NCBI GenBank assembly: GCA_003731675.1
Contig: RCNQ01000154.1
Location: 1 to 27,900 of the forward strand
Source: Bacteroidetes/Chlorobi group bacterium ChocPot_Mid
GTDB taxonomy: Bacteria > Bacteroidota > Ignavibacteria > Kapaibacteriales > UBA2268
Reading direction: 5' to 3'
DNA length: 27,900 bases
Shown: piece by piece, positions 7,814 through 15,726 of the stretch
Layout of the letters: every line of letters begins with the position of its first letter
How positions within the stretch are numbered: position 1 is the stretch's first letter
Notes under the pieces: generated by a model
The model's database searches: none
Told to the model about the DNA's origin: nothing
What the model saw: only the letters and a program-made list of their open reading frames with translations
Position numbers and translations under genes: made by a program

Positions 7814-8971
7814 ATGCTTTTTGAAATAATTATAATAATAAATATTTTCCTGATATTAAATGTCTTAATTTTTTATCCAGTTATCATTTATATTTCAGCT
7901 AAGTTATTTAAAAAACCAATTAAAAAAAATGAAGACTATGAACCTGAAATAAGTATAATTATAGCAGCATACAATGAGGAGAAATTAATTCAAGGTGCAA
8001 TAGAATCAATTTATAATTCCAATTATCCTTTAAATAAAATTAAGGTTCTTGTTGGTTCTGATGGTTCAACAGATAAAACCGTTGATGTTGTCAAAGAATT
8101 AACTAAAACCCATAATACATTGGAAATATACGAACTTAATCGAATTGGAAAGAATAATGTCTTGAATTATTTAGTATCCAAATCTGATTCTGAAGTAATT
8201 TTCTATATGGATGCAGACCTGAGAATTCAAAAGGATACATTTAAAAAATTATTATCTGTATTATCCGATGACTCAGTTGGTGCAGTAATGGCAGCATTAA
8301 AGATTTATAGCTCAGATAATGATAGTTCAGCAGGTGGATTTGGTGAGTCAGTTTATCAAAAATATGAAAGATTCATAAGAAAAAATGAATCTGATATTTA
8401 TTCAAATATCAATAGCTTAGGACTTTATGCAATTAAAAGGGAGGTTTACACTGAAATTCCAAATGATAAAGTTTGTGATGATTTTTTCAGAATGCTTGAA
8501 ACAGCTATCAACAGAAAAAGGGTTATCTATGATTCAGATACAATTATTCATGAAGTAAGAGAGAAATCAACCAAAGAAGAAATGCTTCGAAGGGTACGAC
8601 TTGTTGCAGGTGGATTATCAACTGTCTTTTATTGCAAGAAAATATTAAATCCGAAATATGGCTGGGCTTCATTTTTTATTTGGAATCATAAGATATTAAG
8701 ATGGCTTTTGCCAATATACATGATTTTAATTAGTCTTTCTACCATTTTTTTAGCACCTGATTCATACTTGTTTATACCTTTGGTTTATTTTCATATACTA
8801 TTTTATGGTGGTGCTTTACTCGGTTGGATTCTTGAGAAAGTGAAAATCAATTTTTTCCCATTCAGAATATTACTTTTTGCGATTAGCATGAATATAGGAT
8901 TTTTACTTGGAATAATTAGGTTTCTTCGAGGTGGACAGAATGCTATTTGGGGTAGAACGGTAAATAATTAA
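7814..8971 (+). CDS. Membrane-bound family 2 glycosyltransferase
   Basis: This is an inner-membrane processive-type GT2 of 385 aa. It has one N-terminal helix (about 3-28), a cytosolic GT-A domain beginning ISIIIAAYNEE (47-57) with the nucleotide-binding SDGSTDKT (82-89), a DxD metal motif in MDADLR (D133, D135), an acceptor-side DDFF (222-225) and RRVR (259-262) in the place of the Q/RxxRW motif. Three or four C-terminal membrane helices follow (about 295-380). It would add sugars from a nucleotide or lipid-linked donor to the glycan made by this locus. Its substrate cannot be read from the sequence. It starts 11 nt after the Wzi-like gene, so the two are co-transcribed. It ends just before a hairpin. 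Confidence 0.87.
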   Translation: MLFEIIIIINIFLILNVLIFYPVIIYISAKLFKKPIKKNEDYEPEISIIIAAYNEEKLIQGAIESIYNSNYPLNKIKVLVGSDGSTDKTVDVVKELTKTHNTLEIYELNRIGKNNVLNYLVSKSDSEVIFYMDADLRIQKDTFKKLLSVLSDDSVGAVMAALKIYSSDNDSSAGGFGESVYQKYERFIRKNESDIYSNINSLGLYAIKREVYTEIPNDKVCDDFFRMLETAINRKRVIYDSDTIIHEVREKSTKEEMLRRVRLVAGGLSTVFYCKKILNPKYGWASFFIWNHKILRWLLPIYMILISLSTIFLAPDSYLFIPLVYFHILFYGGALLGWILEKVKINFFPFRILLFAISMNIGFLLGIIRFLRGGQNAIWGRTVNN

Positions 8972-9000
8972 AAAAGGTCGTAGGGTTTATTTACGACCTT
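8970..9000. terminator. Shared hairpin terminator between the convergent GT2 and CPBP genes
   Basis: AAGGTCGTA (8974-8982) pairs perfectly with TACGACCTT (8992-9000), a 9-bp stem with a 9-nt loop. Read on the minus strand, the stem is followed by T6 and AATTATT, a good terminator for the minus-strand CPBP gene. On the plus strand the T-run is only three, so it is weaker for the GT2 gene. It begins at the GT2 stop codon. Confidence 0.75.
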
Positions 9001-9002
9001 TA

Positions 9003-9038
9003 GACCTTTCGGTCAGCGAGTGTGTGTGCGTGTTTTTT
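9003..9038 (+). other. Second small hairpin plus alternating GT tract and T6
   Basis: GACC (9003-9006) and GGTC (9011-9014) can form a 4-bp stem with a TTTC loop. This is followed by an alternating purine-pyrimidine stretch, GTGTGTGTGCGTG (9020-9032), and then T6 (9033-9038). The stretch is unusually G-rich for this window. It could be part of the terminator region or the 3' end of a transcript. The rest of the gap, to 9096, shows nothing recognisable. Confidence 0.35.
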
Positions 9039-9096
9039 AATTTTTGTCAATCGCTCATATATAAAGACACAAAAACAGCAAAAACGTCTCAAAAAT

Positions 9097-9969
9097 TTAT
9101 AAAATACTTTCAAAAATTTTCCTTTTTAGTAATTTCGATGTAATATATGGTGAAGGTTTTGCCAATAATAATACTATAATACCTGTGATTATCAATAATA
9201 AAGTTGCTACTAAACCTCCTTCAATACCATAAGACCCTCCGAAAAATAATATTGGTAATGAACTAAAATCTTGTGTAAAAATCGAAAATTCAAATGAATT
9301 TCCACTTATATTGGAGTTTAGTATCAATTCTTGCAAATAATTCCAGAAAAAATGATAACTTATTGGTAAATATAAAGATTTCGTTTGTATATACATTAAT
9401 CCTAAAACCATTCCTGCAAGAAAAGTATTAATAAAAGCAATCAAATTAAAATGATTGTTGAACAAATGCACTGATGAAAAAATTAAACTTGAAATTAATA
9501 AAGTAATACCTATTCCAAGTTTTTCTAATAATGCCTGAAAGATAACTCCACGAAACAAAAGCTCTTCAAAAGCTGATGCTATGAGAATGAACAAAGTAAA
9601 ATACATAAATTCATGGTGAATTAGACTGCAACTAATCTCATTAAAATAAAAATAGTTAATGAATAGAGTTAACAATGAAAAAGGTATTATTACCAATAAA
9701 AGACCATGGAAAATATCAATGATTGTTCTATTTGTAAAACTTAGACCAAAGGTAAACAAGTGCTTATTGTATCTTAATCTTTCGGTTAGAATTGATGATA
9801 TCAAGACAGCGAAAAATAAGGAGAAAGTCAAATTGTAATAGAAATAGATGATTCCAAAAAAGTAATTTGTCATTAAGTAATCAGTAATCAAGTAAATAAT
9901 AGAAGTAAGTAATGAAAAAAATATAATTCTTTTCCACCATGATGATAATATTTTCTCTGTTTTAATCAA
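9097..9969 (-). CDS. CPBP family intramembrane metalloprotease (Abi/CAAX-protease-like)
   Basis: This is a multi-pass membrane protein of 290 aa with the three CPBP motifs. Motif 1 is EELLFR (Glu135, Glu136, Arg140) in ASAFEELLFRGVIF. Motif 2 is the His of SSVHLFN (His168). Motif 3 is HFFWN (His206, Asn210). In this family the Glu and His residues form a membrane-embedded active site. Members process prenylated or other membrane proteins, or serve in bacteriocin immunity; the substrate here is unknown. It is transcribed against the polysaccharide genes on both sides, shares a terminator with the GT2 gene and lies divergent to the heparinase-like gene. It may therefore be an unrelated insertion in the locus. 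Confidence 0.88.
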   Translation of the reverse strand: MIKTEKILSSWWKRIIFFSLLTSIIYLITDYLMTNYFFGIIYFYYNLTFSLFFAVLISSILTERLRYNKHLFTFGLSFTNRTIIDIFHGLLLVIIPFSLLTLFINYFYFNEISCSLIHHEFMYFTLFILIASAFEELLFRGVIFQALLEKLGIGITLLISSLIFSSVHLFNNHFNLIAFINTFLAGMVLGLMYIQTKSLYLPISYHFFWNYLQELILNSNISGNSFEFSIFTQDFSSLPILFFGGSYGIEGGLVATLLLIITGIIVLLLAKPSPYITSKLLKRKIFESIL

Positions 9970-10027
9970 TTTCTATTATTTTTTTTGTTTTGTTGCTAAA
10001 AGACGAGATTTTTGAATGTTATTTTGT

Positions 10028-10064
10028 ATTTTCAATCAGTTCTGCATTCAAATTTATTGAAAAT
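10028..10064. repeat. Perfect 9-bp inverted repeat in the divergent promoter region
   Basis: ATTTTCAAT (10028-10036) and ATTGAAAAT (10056-10064) are exact inverted copies separated by 19 nt. They lie between the CPBP and heparinase-like genes and just upstream of the proposed promoter at 10081-10111. They could be an operator. In DNA this AT-rich, chance is a real alternative. Confidence 0.3.
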
Positions 10065-10080
10065 TATGTAATAATAATAA

Positions 10081-10111
10081 TTGTATATGAATGAACATAA
10101 GTATAAATTTG
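10081..10111 (+). promoter_or_regulatory. Bacteroidota-type promoter for the heparinase-flippase-peptidase unit
   Basis: TAAATTTG (10104-10111) matches the Bacteroidota -7 element TAnnTTTG fully. TTG at 10081-10083 (preceded by A, so three of four bases of TTTG) lies 20 nt upstream, the expected spacing for the -33 element. Transcription would start about 10118, giving a short leader before the ATG at 10141. This is a pattern match only. Confidence 0.45.
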
Positions 10112-10140
10112 TTTTTTAAATAATTTAACATTTTTCGAAA

Positions 10141-12600
10141 ATGCTAAATAAGCTTTATTTTTTTGTTAGAGTATTCAAGATTTCTCCTGCAATAGCATTC
10201 AGGAAAATTTTAGATAATTTGCTTTCAACTCTTGATAAAAACAGACAAAGATTAATAGATTTAGAAACTTCAACCTTTTTATTTTATCAAAAAGATGACA
10301 ATATTAGTAAATTTTCTTTTTTCTCTAAAATCACTAAAATTTTAAGGGATATTAATCAACCAAAAAATTTTAGAAATTTATTTGATAATTCAAAAGCTAA
10401 CTTTAATATAATTTCCTCTCGTTTTAATTCTTACGATTTTATTTATGAATATGAAAATCAGATTCCATTGCAGAGTGAAAATATCTTAAATGAAGCAGAT
10501 AGGGTTGTTCAGCATCAGTTTAATGTTCTCGGTTCAGGATTAACAATTGTAGAACCGGGATGTGATGTCAAAGGTATTGATAATATAATTATTAAAAATG
10601 ATACTGTTAAATTTATTAATTCCTATGATGGTCAGAATATTACTAACATTTGGTATAATTGGTTGAAGAAAAATGTTAATCCTTTGAATTTTGACAGAAG
10701 TTTATCTATTTCCTCAAAAATATCAATTGAATATACTCCTATTGACTGGCAGTTGGATTTTAAATCCGGATACAGATGGAATGCTACAGAATGGTCTTTT
10801 GATATTCAATACGGAAATATCAAGGGTGCTGATATTAAAGTACCATGGGAATTGGGAAGGATGCAGCATTTGGTTTGGCTTGCTTTAGCTTTTGCCTTGA
10901 ATCAGAAGAAGAAAAATGATGGTGATATTGACAATGAAAACAACATATTTGACGATAATATTTACGTTAAAGAATTCAAAAACGAAGTATTGGACTTCAT
11001 AGCTTCTAATCCTCCACGTTATGGCGTACAGTGGATGTGTTCTATGGATATTGGAATCAGAGCTGTCAATTGGTTAATTGCTTATGATATATTTAAAGGT
11101 AGTGGGGTTGATTTTGATGAGGAATTTGAACAAATATTTTTGGATTCCATTATTCATCATGCGAATCACTTGACAAATAATCTCGAATGGTCATCAGGTA
11201 TGAGAGGTAATCATTATTTTACTAATATTGCCTCATTATTAATAATATCTTCATATCTGAATACAAATGAAATAACAAACAGTTGGTTAGCTTTTGCTAT
11301 TCAGGAATTGATTAACGAAACTGAGATTCAATTTCTCAGTGATGGAGGTAATTTTGAAAAATCTGTTGCTTATCATCTTTATGTTGTAGAAGTATTGTTA
11401 ATGTCATTGTCTTTTTTATCTTCATTGAACAAAGATAAATTAAATAGTTTAAATACAATCCGATATGTTGATTTATTCTCGAATAAAAAATTGTTCCAGT
11501 ATGAAAAACAGAAATTTAAAATTGAAAATAACAAAATAATTTTACCGAAAACTTTTTGGGAAAGATTTGCATCAATTTTACAATTTACAATTTCTATTGT
11601 GAATCAAACAGGTAAAACTGTTCAAATTGGCGATAATGACAGTGGTCAATTAATTAAATTTTTACCAAAGAATAATTATTCTAAAGATGTATTTTATAAT
11701 GAATTATCCGATTATTCATTAAAAGTACTTTCATTGATTTCTGGTTTCCTAAATACTGAGTATTGTTATTATTTCCCCGAAAATGTAGTAAGTAAAATGT
11801 CTTTTTATAAAAATATTATTTCATTTATAAAATCTGATGTGCTGGATTTACAAACCATTAATGAATTTTCAGAGGATATAAGCAATAACTTATTTGATAA
11901 TAAAAATGAAGATATGACAGCGATATCCTTTCCTGAATTCGGATTATATATCAACAAATCTCCAATTTATGATACTTATATCAAGTGCGGTTCGCTTGGA
12001 CAAAATGGTAAAGGAGGACATTCTCATAATGACAACCTTAGTATTTGTATGATTGTTAAGAACTCTGAAGTATTTGTTGACCCTGGGACATATAATTATA
12101 CAGCGTTACCTGAAAAAAGAAATTTATATCGGTCAACCCAAATGCATAATACTCTGGAGATAGCAGGATATGAACAGAATGATTGGTTGAATAATTCAAA
12201 AGATGATTTGTTTTGGTTCCATAAAATCAAATCAAGAGGGAGGGTGCTGGAATTTTCCGAAAGGATTTTCGTCGGTGAACATTTCGGTTACCCGAAAACT
12301 CATAAAAGAATTGTAACTTTTGAAAAATCATTCATTACAGGTGTTGATTTATGTGAATTTAAAGGAATTAAAAGAATTAATTTTCACCTGGCACCTGGAG
12401 TCTTAATAGAATCGCTTGACAGTAATCGTGTAATTTTAGACTGCAGCAATAATTCAATAATTTTAACTTATCAGAATGCTGAAGCAAAGGTTGAGACTTA
12501 TTTTTATTCTAATGGGTATGGCAACATCATTCCAGCGAAAAAAATAATATTATCAAGTGAAGAGAATAAAATAAATTGGAAAATTGAAATAAAGGAATAA
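10141..12600 (+). CDS. Heparinase II/III-like polysaccharide lyase family protein
   Basis: This protein has 819 aa and two parts typical of the family. An alpha-helical (alpha/alpha toroid) N-terminal half contains KVPWELGRMQHL, SGMRGNHYFTN (Gly356-Asn357-His358-Tyr359) and SDGGNFEKSVAYH. A C-terminal beta-sandwich heparinase II/III domain has GGHSHNDNLS (His627, His629, Asn630, Asp631) and VDPGTYNYT. The GNHY and GHSHND histidines and the YH after SVA are those used by such lyases. No signal peptide is evident: the N-terminus MLNKLYFFVRVFKISPAIAF is only mildly hydrophobic, and its location is unclear. Members found in glycan synthesis loci are thought to trim or remodel the polymer rather than degrade glycosaminoglycans. 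It is followed by a flippase after 7 nt, which supports that reading. Confidence 0.85.
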   Translation: MLNKLYFFVRVFKISPAIAFRKILDNLLSTLDKNRQRLIDLETSTFLFYQKDDNISKFSFFSKITKILRDINQPKNFRNLFDNSKANFNIISSRFNSYDFIYEYENQIPLQSENILNEADRVVQHQFNVLGSGLTIVEPGCDVKGIDNIIIKNDTVKFINSYDGQNITNIWYNWLKKNVNPLNFDRSLSISSKISIEYTPIDWQLDFKSGYRWNATEWSFDIQYGNIKGADIKVPWELGRMQHLVWLALAFALNQKKKNDGDIDNENNIFDDNIYVKEFKNEVLDFIASNPPRYGVQWMCSMDIGIRAVNWLIAYDIFKGSGVDFDEEFEQIFLDSIIHHANHLTNNLEWSSGMRGNHYFTNIASLLIISSYLNTNEITNSWLAFAIQELINETEIQFLSDGGNFEKSVAYHLYVVEVLLMSLSFLSSLNKDKLNSLNTIRYVDLFSNKKLFQYEKQKFKIENNKIILPKTFWERFASILQFTISIVNQTGKTVQIGDNDSGQLIKFLPKNNYSKDVFYNELSDYSLKVLSLISGFLNTEYCYYFPENVVSKMSFYKNIISFIKSDVLDLQTINEFSEDISNNLFDNKNEDMTAISFPEFGLYINKSPIYDTYIKCGSLGQNGKGGHSHNDNLSICMIVKNSEVFVDPGTYNYTALPEKRNLYRSTQMHNTLEIAGYEQNDWLNNSKDDLFWFHKIKSRGRVLEFSERIFVGEHFGYPKTHKRIVTFEKSFITGVDLCEFKGIKRINFHLAPGVLIESLDSNRVILDCSNNSIILTYQNAEAKVETYFYSNGYGNIIPAKKIILSSEENKINWKIEIKE

Positions 12601-12607
12601 TGATTTT

Positions 12608-13918
12608 ATGAAAATTCAAGAACATCTGGATAAAATTTCCTGGTCATTTGCAGATAAATCTTTGTTTTTTATCTACGGATTGGTTTCCTTATTTCAAATG
12701 AGAGCATTGACAACTTCCGAGTGGGGATTATTTGGTTTAATGATTACTTTGCATACATGGATTTATATAGTTATTGATTCATTCGCCCTGCAAGGTTTAA
12801 TTCAATTTGGAATGTCAGAAGAGAACAAGAATAAAGTTAATTCTATGGCATTACTGACACAAATTATAATGGCTTTATTAGCTTCAATAGTTGTTTATCT
12901 TTTTCGGTTTGAATTAGCAAAAATTTTAAATGAAGATGGTTTTATTAAAATCGGTTATACATTACCAATTCTGATTCTTTTAGCAATACCCAGGACTTTT
13001 ATAATCAAGATTGTTTACAGATGTCTGGATTATAAAAATTTATTTTTAATTGACATGAGTTTCTTTGGGACAATGATAGTTTTAACAATGTATTATATTA
13101 TCCAATTTGGTACTTTGTCTTTCGATAATATGTTGATTATATATTTTACAGGGGCTGGATTAAGCTCTTTTTTTGCTATTATTTTGAAAAGAAAGGAATT
13201 GAACTTTGATTTTAAGGGTGATATTAAGTATTCCAAAATTATTCAATTTACTTTTCCCTGGACAGTCTATTCAGCGGTCAATTATTTGCCGAAAACTCTT
13301 GATTTATATATAGTCCAGTATTTTTTCAAGACTGATGCAACCGGGGTATATTACTCAGCAAAGAATTTATTCAGGGTGTTTGATGAAGTATTAAATGCTG
13401 CCTTTGGATTAGTTTATCCTTCGGCTGTTAAGCAAATAGAAAATAAGAATCTGAATGCCTTGAATGACTTGATGACTAAAGCTGTATCCTTCTTATTATT
13501 AGCTTTTATCTTTATAATTGCTATTTTGGAACTGGGTCTTAGTGAATTTGTTATAAAAGCATTTTTACCTGCTACTTATCATGGAGCTATCGGTCAATTC
13601 AATTTACTTTTATTAGCAGCAGTTGGAATGCCTTTCCTTATGTTATTTTCCATAATAACAGCATTAGGTAAACCGCAGGTAGCACTATATTCAGCGATAA
13701 TCAGTGTTATTATTTCTTCTGCTACTTTAGTTATTATTGCTTATTTGGGAAGGACAGACTTGATACCTTTTGGACTTATAACTTATGTCTTTATCAATGC
13801 GATTTTAGCTTTGTTCTATATGCGGAAGAATTATAATTTCCAATTGCGTTCCATTTTAAGAGCTTTTCCAGACACAGCTTTTTATATTAAAAATTTTATA
13901 TTAAAAAAAAGGAAATAG
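12608..13918 (+). CDS. Polysaccharide flippase (Wzx/MATE-like polysaccharide biosynthesis protein)
   Basis: This is an integral membrane protein of 436 aa with about 12 hydrophobic helices spaced evenly along its length and few charged residues within them. The layout of the oligosaccharide-flippase family is visible: an N-terminal amphipathic start (EHLDKISWSFADKSLFFIYG), a central FTFPWTVYSAVNYLPKTLD segment at the start of helix 7, and YYSAKNLFRVFDEVLNAAFG. It would move lipid-linked glycan repeat units across the inner membrane. It sits between the heparinase-like gene (7 nt) and the M15 peptidase (1 nt) in one unit. Individual motifs are poorly conserved in this family, so the call rests on topology, length and context. 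Confidence 0.82.
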   Translation: MKIQEHLDKISWSFADKSLFFIYGLVSLFQMRALTTSEWGLFGLMITLHTWIYIVIDSFALQGLIQFGMSEENKNKVNSMALLTQIIMALLASIVVYLFRFELAKILNEDGFIKIGYTLPILILLAIPRTFIIKIVYRCLDYKNLFLIDMSFFGTMIVLTMYYIIQFGTLSFDNMLIIYFTGAGLSSFFAIILKRKELNFDFKGDIKYSKIIQFTFPWTVYSAVNYLPKTLDLYIVQYFFKTDATGVYYSAKNLFRVFDEVLNAAFGLVYPSAVKQIENKNLNALNDLMTKAVSFLLLAFIFIIAILELGLSEFVIKAFLPATYHGAIGQFNLLLLAAVGMPFLMLFSIITALGKPQVALYSAIISVIISSATLVIIAYLGRTDLIPFGLITYVFINAILALFYMRKNYNFQLRSILRAFPDTAFYIKNFILKKRK

Positions 13919-13919
13919 A

Positions 13920-14522
13920 ATGATAAGATTTTTATCAGTTTTAATTGTATTCCTGATTTCTTATGAAATTACTTCGGCAGAAGTGATTATTGACTCGGAT
14001 ATGACTTTTGAAGAGTCTGTCGAGGGAACAAAAGCTCCTCAAAATGTTATTAATGATTTGGTATTGCTAAATGTTAAATATTATTCTTTTGACAATAAAC
14101 TTCATCAAGGACAACTACTAGTTAACAAAGAAGTAGAAACAGATGTAAAAGAAATATTTGATACAATTTTAAAGATAAAATTTCCTATTAATAAAGTCAT
14201 TCCAATAGTTAAATATGGATGGGACGATGATTCTTCGATGGCTGATAATAATACTTCTGCATTTTGTTATAGATTTGTGGCTGGTACTTCGAGATTATCC
14301 AATCATGCTTTAGGCAGAGCTATTGACATCAATCCATTTAATAATCCTGTAATTTACGAAAATGGCAGAATATCCCCTGAAGGAGCAATATATAATTCAA
14401 AAATGTCTTATACTTTCACAAAAGACAATCCCATTGTTATTGAATTTCTAAAAAGAGGGTGGAGATGGGGAGGTAATTTTGAATCCTTTAAAGATTATCA
14501 TCATTTTGATAAAAAAGAATAA
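13920..14522 (+). CDS. Secreted M15-family peptidase (VanY / L,D-endopeptidase type)
   Basis: This is a putative zinc peptidase acting on peptidoglycan peptides, 200 aa, with a signal peptide ending near SA/EV (about residue 20). The metal-binding motif SNHALGRAID has His129 and Asp136. The last ligand group is DYHH (Asp192, His195), preceded by FLKRGWRWGG. These residues and their order fit Peptidase_M15_4, which includes D,D-carboxypeptidases and L-alanyl-D-glutamate endopeptidases; the exact bond cleaved cannot be told. It starts 1 nt after the flippase stop, so it is very probably in the same transcript. It may loosen the cell wall during envelope glycan assembly, or be a passenger. Confidence 0.82.
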   Translation: MIRFLSVLIVFLISYEITSAEVIIDSDMTFEESVEGTKAPQNVINDLVLLNVKYYSFDNKLHQGQLLVNKEVETDVKEIFDTILKIKFPINKVIPIVKYGWDDDSSMADNNTSAFCYRFVAGTSRLSNHALGRAIDINPFNNPVIYENGRISPEGAIYNSKMSYTFTKDNPIVIEFLKRGWRWGGNFESFKDYHHFDKKE

Positions 14523-14575
14523 AAAATTTTCTTTGATTTTTAATTATTTTTTTGGCTATTCATAAAATTTTCATA

Positions 14576-14599
14576 TTTTGTTAACTTAGGTTTTGTTAA
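14576..14599 (+). promoter_or_regulatory. 15-nt-period direct repeat upstream of the response regulator
   Basis: TTTTGTTAA occurs at 14576-14584 and again at 14591-14599, about 45-65 nt ahead of the regulator's ATG. OmpR-type regulators bind direct repeats, often at their own promoters, but usually with a period near 10-11. An AAGGA at 14631 is the likely ribosome site. The rest of the 120-nt gap is simple AT-rich sequence. Confidence 0.3.
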
Positions 14600-14642
14600 A
14601 AAACTAAATTAATTAAGTTTAATTTATTTTAAGGAATGATAT

Positions 14643-15341
14643 ATGAGAATTTTAGTTATAGAGGATGAACGTAAAGTTGCCAACTTCATCAAACACGGAT
14701 TAGAGGAGGAGAGATATATTGTCGATACTGCTTATGATGGCAACACTGGATTGAATATGGCTATCAACAATCAGTTTGATGCTATCTTATTAGATGTAAT
14801 GCTTCCAGGCAAAGATGGATTTGTTGTGCTTAAGGAATTGAGAGAAGCAGGAATACTTACCCCTATTTTGATGCTTACAGCCAGAGGTTCGACGGATGAC
14901 AGAGTGCAGGGTCTGGATTTAGGTGCAGATGATTACCTTGCAAAACCATTTAGCTTTGAAGAGCTTGCCGCAAGATTACGTTCAATTTTAAGACGTACAG
15001 GTCCTGATAAGTCAACAAAGTTGAGATGCGGGGATTTGATTTTAGATACTGTTTCCCACTTTGCGTATCGTTCAGGTGTAGAAATTGAACTAACGACTAA
15101 AGAATATGCTTTACTCGAATATCTTATGAGAAATAAGAATAAGATTTTAAGTAGAAGTACCATTACTCAGCATGTTTGGAGGCACAATTTCGACCCTGAA
15201 TCGAATATTATTGATGTTTATATTAAAAGATTGAGGTCAAAGATAGAGGGCGAAGATTCTGCAAAACCAATCATCCAAAGTATCAGAGGTGTCGGTTATA
15301 GACTCAGGGATGTCCCCGGTGATGATAACGGTAATGATTAA
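14643..15341 (+). CDS. OmpR/PhoB-family DNA-binding response regulator
   Basis: This is a transcription factor of 232 aa activated by phosphorylation. The N-terminal receiver domain (about 1-115) has the acidic pair Glu7/Asp8, the phospho-acceptor Asp51 in LLDVMLPGKDG, Thr79 and Lys101 in LAKPF. The C-terminal winged helix (about 125-222) ends with VDVYIKRLRSKI-like and IQSIRGVGYRL motifs (actual DVYIKRLRSKI and RGVGYRL), typical of the OmpR class and closest in style to CusR/MprA. No sensor kinase gene lies next to it, so it is an orphan in this window. The MazG-like gene follows after 21 nt and may be co-transcribed. Its targets are unknown; despite sigma-54 being encoded nearby, it has no AAA+ domain and is not a sigma-54 activator. 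Confidence 0.93.
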   Translation: MRILVIEDERKVANFIKHGLEEERYIVDTAYDGNTGLNMAINNQFDAILLDVMLPGKDGFVVLKELREAGILTPILMLTARGSTDDRVQGLDLGADDYLAKPFSFEELAARLRSILRRTGPDKSTKLRCGDLILDTVSHFAYRSGVEIELTTKEYALLEYLMRNKNKILSRSTITQHVWRHNFDPESNIIDVYIKRLRSKIEGEDSAKPIIQSIRGVGYRLRDVPGDDNGND

Positions 15342-15362
15342 TCCTTTGTAAGGTTTGAATAT

Positions 15363-15707
15363 ATGTTGTCAATAGATGATTTCGTAAGTTCTGCAAACAG
15401 GAACTTGTCGGAAGTGCAAAAGTTATTTGATGAATATCAAAAGAAAAATTTTCCGGAGCGTTCTCCGGAATTTTTTTGCCTTGAACTCAATGGGGAAGCC
15501 GGTGAACTTGCCAATGCCGAGAAGAAAAGATGGAAAGGCAAGGTTGTTCCACATGAAATATTTCAGGATGAAGCCGCTGATGTTCTGATTGCTTTGATGA
15601 ATTATGTAAACTCCAGAAATATTGATTTGGGAGAAGCCGTCCGAACCAAGCTTTTGACTATTGAAAAGAAAAGACAAGAATTAGCAGAAAAAGGACTCAA
15701 TTATTGA
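15363..15707 (+). CDS. MazG-like nucleotide pyrophosphohydrolase
   Basis: This is an all-alpha NTP pyrophosphohydrolase domain protein of 114 aa. The magnesium-binding pattern ExxE...ExxD is visible as Glu45-Glu48 in LELNGEAGELAN and Glu70-Asp73 in QDEAADVLIAL, 21 residues apart. The family hydrolyses (deoxy)nucleoside triphosphates to monophosphates, often for house-cleaning; the substrate here is unknown. It is a single-domain short form, unlike the 260-aa two-domain MazG. It is probably co-transcribed with the response regulator. It ends 9 nt from the convergent hemL stop, with a hairpin covering both ends. Confidence 0.83.
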   Translation: MLSIDDFVSSANRNLSEVQKLFDEYQKKNFPERSPEFFCLELNGEAGELANAEKKRWKGKVVPHEIFQDEAADVLIALMNYVNSRNIDLGEAVRTKLLTIEKKRQELAEKGLNY

Positions 15708-15726
15708 AATATTTTGTTATTTCAAT
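15703..15726. terminator. Hairpin across the convergent ends of the MazG-like gene and hemL
   Basis: ATTGAAATA (15703-15711) pairs exactly with TATTTCAAT (15718-15726) around a 6-nt loop. The stem covers both stop codons. There is no proper T-tract on either side, so this would be a weak, possibly bidirectional, end signal. Confidence 0.35.

Noticed and set aside
14643..15341. Response regulator as the activator for the nearby sigma-54
   Set aside because: It has an OmpR-type winged helix and no AAA+ domain, so it cannot be a sigma-54 enhancer-binding protein.
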